Assembly (NCBI RefSeq): GCF_047971885.1
Contig: NZ_JBKEAE010000080.1
Span: forward strand, 1-62,323
Source: Tropicimonas sp047971885
GTDB lineage: Bacteria; Pseudomonadota; Alphaproteobacteria; Rhodobacterales; Rhodobacteraceae
Direction of reading: 5' to 3'
DNA: 62,323 bases
The translations under genes and the position numbers were made by a program. Positions within the stretch are counted from its first letter, which is position 1; the number at the start of each line of letters is the position of its first letter. Positions 44,009-51,400 of the stretch are shown here, piece after piece. The notes under the pieces are model-generated. The model was not told where the DNA came from. It did no database searches and was given only the letters and a program-made list of their open reading frames with translations.

Positions 44009-44614
44009 GTTGGATTTGCTCGCTTTTCTAGTCCGCGTGATTGAGTGGGATCAGTTGGGCCTGTGCCTGGCAAATCACTGGTAAGGAAACGTGGTGACAC
44101 CTCACTTGCAAAATAACGGAGAGGCACCTCACTTTGAAAAAACCTGAACGGCATCATATCAGCATGTTTGAACATGTTAAACGGGGCTTGGCGGCTCATC
44201 TACTGGCGCACATCCGGAAAGATGGAAACCCCTCGGCACGCGATGTCTGTTTTCTGCGGCAGAAAATCTCTCATCGCAACGGTTAACACATGGTTAATTG
44301 CAATAGATCAGATAGTTGCAATGTATGTCAGATTGGCGAAAAGGCCGGGTTCTCTCCTGTCGCCGGCTTCAACTGGCCGAAAGATACAGGCGTGGGCGAT
44401 AAATTGCCGAGCGATGGGCAAATGGTGAAACCGTTTGACATGAATAGAAAAATTACAAATCAATTACAGGTTGATTTATGATGCCGGGGCCGTGTGCTCC
44501 GGATTCCGTTCCGGGGGCGAGTCAGGAGGCGCGGTCTTTCATGGACCGGAAATCCCTACTGCACTATCACTCCGGCGATGTGGTACCACCCCGGCCATAA
44601 GCGGGAGCAACGTA
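44009..44614. other. Large AT-rich divergent promoter region
   Basis: About 600 bases between the G8-domain gene (leftwards) and the WecG-type gene (rightwards). AAGTGAGGTG occurs twice on the minus strand (44098-44107 and 44125-44134). CATGTT/AACATG forms an inverted repeat at 44163-44176. TTGCAAT is repeated at 44298 and 44316. An open frame of 40 codons at 44164 has no ribosome binding site. The number of repeated elements suggests control by several factors. Confidence 0.55.
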
Positions 44615-45448
44615 TTGGAAGACCGGATTTCCGAGAACGATGTCCGCCGGGTCGTTCCGCCCGGCATGAACTTCGCCCCTCCGGGGCAGGGGGCGGAGGC
44701 GCTTGTCATCAACACGCCCACCCGCGAGGCGCTGCTGGCGGATATCGAGACGCGGCTGGGGGGCGGGCGCGGCTTTGCCGTGGCCACGCTCAACCTCGAC
44801 CATGTGGTCAAGCTGCGCCGGTCTCCGGCGTTTCATGCCGCCTATGCCGCCCACAGCCATGTCGTGGCCGACGGCAATCCGATCGTCTGGTTTTCGCGCA
44901 TGGCGGGGCAGGATGTGGGCCTTGTCCCGGGCAGCGAACTGATCGAGCCGGTCGCGGCGCTTGCCGCCCGCACGGGTGCGCCGGTGGGGCTGTTCGGCAG
45001 TACGCCCGAAACGCTCGATCTGGCCGCCGCCCGTCTGGCCGCGCGCCATCCGGGGCTGGAGGTGGCCGCCCGGATCGCCCCGCCGCACGGGTTCGACCCC
45101 GCCGGCCCCGCCGCCGACGCCTGCATCGCAGAGATGGGGCAGAGCGCGGCCCGCGTCTGGTTCCTGGCGCTCGGGGCGCCCAAGCAGGAGATCTTTGCCA
45201 TCCGGGCCTGGCAGCGGCTGCCGCAGGCGGGGTTCCTGTCGATCGGGGCCGGGCTCGATTTCATTGCCGGGCACCAGAAGCGGGCGCCCGGACTGGTGCG
45301 CAGTCTCAAGGCGGAATGGCTCTGGCGCATGGGCACCGATCCGGTGCGGCTGGCGCCGCGCTATGCCAGATGCGTCGCCGTCATGCCGGGGCTTGCCCGG
45401 CGGGCCATGCATTCCAGACGCACGGCCCCGGCCGCGCGGGAGCAGTAG
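44615..45448 (+). CDS. WecG/TagA/CpsF family glycosyltransferase
   Basis: A 277-residue enzyme that adds the second sugar (often N-acetylmannosamine or its uronic acid) to a lipid-linked first sugar. Family motifs: VATLNLDHVVKLRRSPAFH, VVADGNPIVWFSRM, GLFGSTPETLDLAA, and ARVWFLALGAPKQEIFAIR. It ends with the C-terminal membrane-association region (EWLWRMGTDPVRLAPRY). The TTG at 44615 has GGGAG seven bases upstream; the ATG at 44666 is the alternative and lacks a binding site. It opens the assembly operon 44615-49168. Confidence 0.88.
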   Translation: MEDRISENDVRRVVPPGMNFAPPGQGAEALVINTPTREALLADIETRLGGGRGFAVATLNLDHVVKLRRSPAFHAAYAAHSHVVADGNPIVWFSRMAGQDVGLVPGSELIEPVAALAARTGAPVGLFGSTPETLDLAAARLAARHPGLEVAARIAPPHGFDPAGPAADACIAEMGQSAARVWFLALGAPKQEIFAIRAWQRLPQAGFLSIGAGLDFIAGHQKRAPGLVRSLKAEWLWRMGTDPVRLAPRYARCVAVMPGLARRAMHSRRTAPAAREQ

Positions 45449-45508
45449 CCATGTATCGCCGCCTTCGTTCCCGCCGCGGCGCAGCCGGGATATTCCGGGT
45501 GAGGTCCA

Positions 45509-47125
45509 ATGCCTAACGGCTTCGCCTATCTGGCCCTTTTCGCCTGGCCTGTGGCCGCGCTCCTGTTCCTGCGGCGTCAACCGCTGCCGGTGGGGGTTGC
45601 GGTGGCCCTTGTCGGCGGGCTTCTGCTGCTGCCGGTCAAGCCCGTCCTCGATCTGCCGTTGCTGCCGGCATATGACAAGAACCTGGCGGCGATCCTGGCC
45701 GCCCTTCTGGTGTTCTGGCAGCATGACGCAAGACCGGCCGGCGCATACAGGCGGGCCGCTGCCGGGGAGCGGGAATATACGGTGTTGCCGGGATGGATTC
45801 CGGCCAACATCCCCATACGAATCTGCCTCGTTTGCCTGATCGGCGGGGCCGGGGTCACGGTAATGCAGAATTCCGAGCCCCTGGTCTATGGTCCCAGGGT
45901 GATCAAGGGGCTTGCGACCTACGACGCCATGTCGGCAATTCTGGGAATGATCGTGATCGTCCTGCCCTACCTGATCGGGCGCAAGTTCTTCTCGACCTCG
46001 CGGAGTCAGCAGCAACTGCTTGTGGTGCTGTCGATCGCGGCTGTCCTCTATGCCCTCCCGGCGCTCTACGAGATCAAGATGTCGCCGCAGCTCAACCGGA
46101 TGGTATACGGCTTCTTCCCGCACAGCTGGCTGCAGCATTACCGGGGAGGCGGCTGGCGGCCGATCGTCTTTCAGTCGCACGGGCTGGTGCTGTCGATCTT
46201 CTTCACCATGGCCCTGCTTGCCTCCATCGCCGCTGCCCGGCTCGACAGGTCGGGAAGGAAAGCGCGTTTCATGGCGGCGGCCGGACTTCTTTTCGTGACG
46301 CTTGTGCTGTCCAAATCCCTCGGAGCCCTGGCCATCGCCCTGATCATGGCGCCGATCATGCTGCTGGGAAGCGCGCGGGTGCAGATCCTGACGGCCATGG
46401 CTGTCTCGGTACTGCTGCTGACCTACCCTGCGTTTCGCAGTGCCGGAGCGATCCCGGTCGGGCGCATCGTCGAGGTCGCCAACGACATCAATCCCGCCCG
46501 GGCGGAATCCCTGCTGTTCCGCCTGAACAACGAGGACATCCTGCTGGAGAAGGCCGCCCGGAAACCGCTGTTCGGCTGGGGGGATTTCGGGAGGGCCAGG
46601 GTGTTCAACGAACGGGGAGAGGATATCAGCGTTACGGACGGGTTCTGGGTGATCCATCTCGGAAACGGCGGCTGGGTGCGCTATCTCTCCATTCTCGGAC
46701 TGCTCTGTTTTCCGATCCTGCAACTCGTTCTCTTGCGGTCGTCCCGGGAAATCGGGACCGCTGCCGCATTGTCGCTCATTGTCGCTGCCAATCTCGTCGA
46801 TCTTGTTCCCAATGCGGGGCTGACGTCGCTGGGATGGCTGCTGGCGGGATCGCTGGCCGGCCTGCTGGAGCGGCGGGGGGTGACCGGGACGCAGCCCGGG
46901 GATCTGCAGGATGCCGGGATGCCGGCCCGCAGCACCTTGTCGTTCCGCCCCGGCCGCGTATCCGAAGGCCCTGCCCCCCCCGCCAGACCGTCGCTCTATA
47001 CTCCGGGCCGGGGGAATGATCCGCCCGGAAGGAAGACGCCGGCGCAGCCCCTGCGAAGCAGCCCGTTCATACCCCGGGCAGGCCGGCGGAAAGGCGCGGC
47101 GCAGGATTTGCTGGAGAGTTCCTGA
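45509..47125 (+). CDS. Wzy-like polysaccharide polymerase
   Basis: A 538-residue membrane protein with about ten hydrophobic helices and a large periplasmic loop (YGFFPHSWLQHYRGGGWRPI; then FQSHGLVLSIFF). It also has ARKPLFGWGDFGRARVFNE, the late loop motif common to O-antigen ligase/polymerase-like proteins. The last 90 residues are polar, rich in Pro and Arg, and unlike the family. It is followed by two GT2 genes. It would polymerise the repeat unit after flipping by the Wzx protein (49705), with length set by Wzz (1618). The distinction between polymerase and ligase is not certain. Confidence 0.82.
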   Translation: MPNGFAYLALFAWPVAALLFLRRQPLPVGVAVALVGGLLLLPVKPVLDLPLLPAYDKNLAAILAALLVFWQHDARPAGAYRRAAAGEREYTVLPGWIPANIPIRICLVCLIGGAGVTVMQNSEPLVYGPRVIKGLATYDAMSAILGMIVIVLPYLIGRKFFSTSRSQQQLLVVLSIAAVLYALPALYEIKMSPQLNRMVYGFFPHSWLQHYRGGGWRPIVFQSHGLVLSIFFTMALLASIAAARLDRSGRKARFMAAAGLLFVTLVLSKSLGALAIALIMAPIMLLGSARVQILTAMAVSVLLLTYPAFRSAGAIPVGRIVEVANDINPARAESLLFRLNNEDILLEKAARKPLFGWGDFGRARVFNERGEDISVTDGFWVIHLGNGGWVRYLSILGLLCFPILQLVLLRSSREIGTAAALSLIVAANLVDLVPNAGLTSLGWLLAGSLAGLLERRGVTGTQPGDLQDAGMPARSTLSFRPGRVSEGPAPPARPSLYTPGRGNDPPGRKTPAQPLRSSPFIPRAGRRKGAAQDLLESS

Positions 47126-47147
47126 GTCGGACGCCGTGGAAGGGACA

Positions 47148-48134
47148 ATGGACAACGCATCTGAAATCTCGGTCATTATCGTCAACTACGGGACACCGGA
47201 GCTGGCGGCAGAGGCCGTGGAAAGCGTTCTGGCGCGCGATCATGGCGGGCGGCGTGTGGACGTTCACATTGTCGACAACGCCTCGCCCGGCGATGATGTG
47301 CGCTGGCTGGAACGTACCGCTGCCGAACGGGGGTGGGGGCCGCGCGTCACGCTTTATCCGGAGCAGGTAAATCACGGATTCGGGCGCGGAAACAACTGTG
47401 TCCTGCGCAGGCTTCGCGAACGTCCCGAACCGCCGGACAAGGTCTTTCTGCTGAATCCCGACGCCCGGCTCGACAACGAGGCCGTGGAAATCCTCGCCGG
47501 GGTTCTGGACCGCAACCCCGGGGTCGGCAGTGCGGGAACGCGGATCTCCATGCCCGATGGTCGGCCGGTAACCGCCGCCTTCCGGTTTCCGTCCCTTGCG
47601 AGCGATTTTTCCCAGAGCCTCGGTTTCGGGCCGCTGAACCGCCTGCTGGGGCGGTGGTCGGTTCCCCTGTCGCCGGAATGTCCGACCGGGCCGGTCGACT
47701 GGGTTTCGGGGGCCGCCGTCATGTTCCGCTTCGACGCCATCGCACAGGCCGGTTTCTTCGATCCCGACTATTTCCTCTACCACGAGGAGGTCGATCTGAT
47801 GTGGCGTCTGAAACGGAACGGCTGGACATGCTGGCATGTTGCCGAAGCCAGGGTCGTTCATGCCGAAGGGGCGGCGACACAGGTCCGCGGCCGCGATGTC
47901 GCCCGCCGGCCGCGGCCGGATTACTGGTACGATTCCCGGCGCCTGCTTCTGCTCAAGACCCGGGGCCGGGGCGGGGCGCTTGCGGCAGCGCTGGCCGTAA
48001 CCGTTGGGGCGGCCCTCAATCATGCCATGTCGGTTGTGAAACGGCGGCAGGTGAACCTGCCGCAGAATTTCATCGCGGATCACTGGCGTCTGGTGACGCG
48101 GCCGCTTCTGACGGGTTTGCGGAGGCCGAAATGA
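47148..48134 (+). CDS. Family 2 glycosyltransferase, rhamnosyltransferase-like
   Basis: A 328-residue GT2 enzyme: SEISVIIVNYGTPELAAEAV, HIVDNASPGDD, NHGFGRGNNCVLR, FLLNPDARLDNEAV (the DXD-type motif) and YLYHEEVDLMWRLKRNGW-like (FLYHEEVDLMWRL). This set is typical of WbbL/RfbF-type rhamnosyltransferases, and the plasmid makes dTDP-rhamnose, so rhamnose transfer is likely. The ATG at 47148 follows GGAAGGGACA. It overlaps or abuts the next GT2 gene. Confidence 0.88.
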   Translation: MDNASEISVIIVNYGTPELAAEAVESVLARDHGGRRVDVHIVDNASPGDDVRWLERTAAERGWGPRVTLYPEQVNHGFGRGNNCVLRRLRERPEPPDKVFLLNPDARLDNEAVEILAGVLDRNPGVGSAGTRISMPDGRPVTAAFRFPSLASDFSQSLGFGPLNRLLGRWSVPLSPECPTGPVDWVSGAAVMFRFDAIAQAGFFDPDYFLYHEEVDLMWRLKRNGWTCWHVAEARVVHAEGAATQVRGRDVARRPRPDYWYDSRRLLLLKTRGRGGALAAALAVTVGAALNHAMSVVKRRQVNLPQNFIADHWRLVTRPLLTGLRRPK

Positions 48135-48181
48135 TGGATGGTTGCGCCGCCGCGCCGGATCGCCCGGAAAGGAGATTCGAG

Positions 48182-49168
48182 ATGCCCGTGCCCGACACCT
48201 CTTGCGGATCTTCGCCGGGCGGGATTGGCGTTGTCGTCATCGGGCGCAACGAGGGCGAGCGCCTGCGCCGCTGTCTCGCCTCGCTCGGGCCGGGAGCGGA
48301 CAGGATCGTCTATGTCGATTCCGGATCGACGGACGGCAGCGTGGCGGCGGCGCGGGCCGTCGGTGCCGGGGTTGTGGAACTGGATCTTTCCCGCCCCTTC
48401 ACCGCGGCCCGGGCGCGCAATGCCGGGCTGGCGGTACTGAACGGCAAGGCCCCCCCGGAATTCGTCCAGTTCATCGACGGCGATTGCGAAATGGCACCCG
48501 GCTGGCTCGGGGCGGCGCGGGATTTCCTGGTGGAAACCCCCGGGGCTGCGGCGGTGTCCGGGCGTCTGCGGGAGCGTTTTCCGGAAAAATCGGTCTACAA
48601 CCGGCTTTGCGACGAGGAATGGAATCTGCCCGCCGGCCGGATTCGCGCCTGCGGCGGCATCGCCATGATGCGTCTGGCGGTCGTGGCGGGCCAGGGTGGC
48701 TTTCGCGAGGATCTGATTGCCGGCGAGGAGCCGGAGCTTTGCCTGAGGATGCGCCATGACGGGTGGGAAATCTGGCGGATCGACCACGAGATGGGGTTTC
48801 ACGACGCCGATATCACCCGCTTTGCGCAATGGTGGACGCGCTCCCGGCGGGGAGGGCACGCCTATGCCGAAGGGGCGGCCCTGCATGGCAATGGCCCGGA
48901 GCCCTATTTCGTCGCCGAAATGCGACGGCTGATGATATGGGGGGCCTTTCTGCCGGTTTCCATACTGCTTCTGGCCTTGCTGGTGTCCCCGTGGGCGCTG
49001 GCGCTGTTTCTGGTCTATCCGTTGCAGGTATTCCGGCTGTCGCGCCGCTACGGGTGGCAAAAGGCCTTTTTCACCACCCTGAGCCGGTTCCCCGAGGCCC
49101 GGGGTGCGGCCGATTACTACTGGAAGCGGTGGCGCGGCAGGCGGCAGGGCCTGATCGAATACAAGTGA
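48182..49168 (+). CDS. Membrane-associated family 2 glycosyltransferase
   Basis: A 328-residue GT2 enzyme: GVVVIGRNEGERLRRCLASL, VYVDSGSTDGSVAAA, FTAARARNAGL, and QFIDGDCEMAPGWL as the metal-binding motif. The later GEEPELCLRMRHDGW is the acceptor-side ED motif. Two hydrophobic helices occur near residues 250-285. The ATG at 48182 has the strong AAAGGAG upstream; an ATG at 48131 overlapping the previous gene (ATGA) is also in frame. Donor unknown. Last gene of the assembly operon. Confidence 0.88.
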   Translation: MPVPDTSCGSSPGGIGVVVIGRNEGERLRRCLASLGPGADRIVYVDSGSTDGSVAAARAVGAGVVELDLSRPFTAARARNAGLAVLNGKAPPEFVQFIDGDCEMAPGWLGAARDFLVETPGAAAVSGRLRERFPEKSVYNRLCDEEWNLPAGRIRACGGIAMMRLAVVAGQGGFREDLIAGEEPELCLRMRHDGWEIWRIDHEMGFHDADITRFAQWWTRSRRGGHAYAEGAALHGNGPEPYFVAEMRRLMIWGAFLPVSILLLALLVSPWALALFLVYPLQVFRLSRRYGWQKAFFTTLSRFPEARGAADYYWKRWRGRRQGLIEYK

Positions 49169-49174
49169 CGGGGC

Positions 49175-49660
49175 TCAGTCCTTCGGGATGACGCGCGCCG
49201 GTATGCCCGCCACGACCGAACCCGATGCGACATCCCGGGTGACGACGGCATTCGCGCCGACCCGGACATGATCGCCGATCCGGACCGGTCCGATAATCTT
49301 GGCGCCGGCGCCGATGTCCACATGGCCTCCGATCTCGACACCGCCGGTGATCGTCACCTGCTGGAACAGCAGGCAGTTGCATCCGATGGGCGACGCCGGA
49401 TGCACGACCACCCCGTTGGGGTGGGGAAGCAGCAGGCCGCCGCCGATCTTCGAATCCAGCGGAATGTCGGCGCCGCTTGCAACGGACCAGAAGCGGTGCT
49501 GCGCCGTCCAGTAGATGCGCAGGATCCGGCCGAATGGGCCGCGGGCGCGCTGATAGCCGCGGATCGTTCGCAACAGGCGGCGCGAGGGATCCCACCAGCG
49601 GCGCGGCTTTTCCCGTGACCAGTCGGGTTCGGTTGCCGATACCTGCGCTGAAAAATCCAT
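49175..49660 (-). CDS. Serine-acetyltransferase-like hexapeptide acyltransferase
   Basis: A 161-residue left-handed beta-helix enzyme. Repeats begin after residue 70: ADIPLDSKIGGGLLLPHPNG, then VVVHPASPIGCNCLLFQQVT, and GDHVRVGANAVVTRDVASGS near the end. The layout matches the CysE-like acetyltransferases of polysaccharide clusters, which O-acetylate sugars from acetyl-CoA. It lacks the long CysE N-terminal domain, so a biosynthetic serine acetyltransferase role is unlikely. It is 44 bases downstream of the flippase gene on the same strand. Confidence 0.88.
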   Translation of the reverse strand: MDFSAQVSATEPDWSREKPRRWWDPSRRLLRTIRGYQRARGPFGRILRIYWTAQHRFWSVASGADIPLDSKIGGGLLLPHPNGVVVHPASPIGCNCLLFQQVTITGGVEIGGHVDIGAGAKIIGPVRIGDHVRVGANAVVTRDVASGSVVAGIPARVIPKD

Positions 49661-49704
49661 CCTGCCTTCTCTTTTTTCGTTGCCGACCGCAGTCACCTTC
49701 GCCG

Positions 49705-51066
49705 CTATGGCAGCAGTGCCCGCAGGTCTCCGGCGTGCATGTAGCACGCCATGCCGCCGGCCGTCAGGCCGACCAGCAGGAAACCGAAGTCGTGAAGCGG
49801 ATCCCAGACCCCGTACCGCCGCGCATAGGCCATCCGTATGGGATAATTGCAAAGCACCGCAAGACCGGGGGCGAGAATGACCCCGAATATGCCGGCGATC
49901 CGGACACCCAGCAGAAGGAAGACGAACTGCAATGCCGCCGTGGTCGAGAGCACGACCAGGAAGCGCCGGGAATCCCCCGAGGCCATCAGGGCCGTCGGGG
50001 CCGTGTCGAGCGCCAGCACCGGCATGAATGACAGCGCGTAGAGCGTCGTGACGGCGCCGGCCATGGCGTAACGCGGATCGTAGAGAAGATCGACCAGAAC
50101 GGGGCCGGCAAAACCGAGCAGGGCGGTGGCGAGGATCATCCCCGCCGCAAGCCAGCGGCGGACGCGGAAGATCGCAGCGCGGTTGCCTGCGCTCTCCTGC
50201 GCGGGCTTCATCCGGTAGAGGGGGAAAACCACCTTGGAGGTCAGCGTCGTGGACAGCACGACAGCCATGTTGGCAAGAAAGAAGCCGATATTGTAGACGC
50301 CAAGCTCGGAAAGCGAGAGATAAAGGCCAAGAACCATCCGGTCGCCCTGCGCAATGACGAAACCGGCCGCGGTGCTGAGAAACAGGAACTTTCCGAAGTG
50401 GAACAGGTCCAGCAGCGCCGAGCGTTCCAGCAGCAGACGGTTGCGCGCGTTCGGCAGGAACAGGCGGTAGGCCACGAGCGTCAGGACCCCGCCGATCAGG
50501 GTTCCCATCACCAGCGCCCAGACGGATCTTTCCAGGTAGGCTATTACGATCATGAGCAGAATTGACACGATCTGCCCGCAAAGATTGATCATCGTCACCA
50601 GACCGACATGGAGATGGCGGTCGGCGGTGTGTACCGCCGTCGGGGTGAACCCCTGGATGAGCAGGATCAGGCCCGAGACCGGCAGGATATGGGCAAGGGA
50701 CGGTTCGCCATAGAAATGCGCGGCGGGTCCGGCCAGGGCGACGGCACCGAGCCAGAGAATGGCGCCGCGGATTATCTGCACGGTCCAGGCGGTATTCAGG
50801 AAATCGGGATCGTCGCCGCGCGCGTTCTGGATGATCGAGGAGCGGACCCCGGTATCCGAGAACAGCGCCAGCCCCACCAGGAAAGCCTGGACAAGCGCCA
50901 TCAGGCCAAAGGCCTCGGGGAAAAGCAGGCGGGTCAGGATCAGGTTGGAGGCGAACCGCAATGCCTGCGAACCGCCGAATCCCAGAAACGTCCACAGGGT
51001 CGCGCGTTTGACCCGTGTTCCGACATTGCCCGGATTGGCGCCCGGATTGGTGGATGTCACATGCAT
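49705..51066 (-). CDS. Wzx-type oligosaccharide flippase
   Basis: A 453-residue membrane protein of the MATE/Wzx (MOP) superfamily with about twelve to fourteen hydrophobic helices. The N-terminus has the family pattern ATLWTFLGFGGSQALRFASN, LILTRLLFPEAFGLMALVQ; a middle loop has FGKFLFLSTAAGFVIAQGDR. It would flip the undecaprenyl-diphosphate repeat unit to the periplasm for the Wzy-like polymerase. GGGAG precedes the ATG at 51066. It is read opposite to the assembly operon, together with the acetyltransferase gene. Confidence 0.9.
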   Translation of the reverse strand: MHVTSTNPGANPGNVGTRVKRATLWTFLGFGGSQALRFASNLILTRLLFPEAFGLMALVQAFLVGLALFSDTGVRSSIIQNARGDDPDFLNTAWTVQIIRGAILWLGAVALAGPAAHFYGEPSLAHILPVSGLILLIQGFTPTAVHTADRHLHVGLVTMINLCGQIVSILLMIVIAYLERSVWALVMGTLIGGVLTLVAYRLFLPNARNRLLLERSALLDLFHFGKFLFLSTAAGFVIAQGDRMVLGLYLSLSELGVYNIGFFLANMAVVLSTTLTSKVVFPLYRMKPAQESAGNRAAIFRVRRWLAAGMILATALLGFAGPVLVDLLYDPRYAMAGAVTTLYALSFMPVLALDTAPTALMASGDSRRFLVVLSTTAALQFVFLLLGVRIAGIFGVILAPGLAVLCNYPIRMAYARRYGVWDPLHDFGFLLVGLTAGGMACYMHAGDLRALLP

Positions 51067-51400
51067 TCTCCCGACCGGGCCGGATTGGCGGCAGCCCCGG
51101 ATTGGTGCCGTTGCGCAAGCCCCATGCCAGACAATCGATAATATCCCCTGTTTTCGAAATGACGGGCTTCAAATACGCCGGGCGGCCGCGCGCCCGGCAA
51201 CCCTGTACCGGCCCTTTTCCGACACGGCAAGTGAGGGGTTCCCGACCATCGGGCAGCCTGCGCCCGCTTCGGTTCGTGGCGCAAACCTGCCCGGCGACCG
51301 GTGCCATGGCGGCTCGAAAAGGTGCAAGATACTGTAAATGACATGTATTGTCGGTGCCGCATATGTCGTGCCGAAAAATCCATCGGCTTTTCGAAACGAT
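51067..51400. other. Intergenic region between flippase and secreted hydrolase genes
   Basis: Contains an 8-bp perfect inverted repeat (GCCGGGCG at 51177-51184 with CGCCCGGC at 51191-51198), without a clear T-run. AAGTGAGG occurs on the plus strand at 51229-51236, and a weaker hairpin GCCGA/TCGGC followed by TTTT lies near 51362-51382. It must carry the flippase promoter. No gene is visible. Confidence 0.45.

Noticed and set aside
44164..44286. Open frame of 40 codons in the control region upstream of the WecG-type gene
   Set aside because: No ribosome binding site, and it starts inside an inverted repeat. A small gene cannot be excluded, but nothing supports it.
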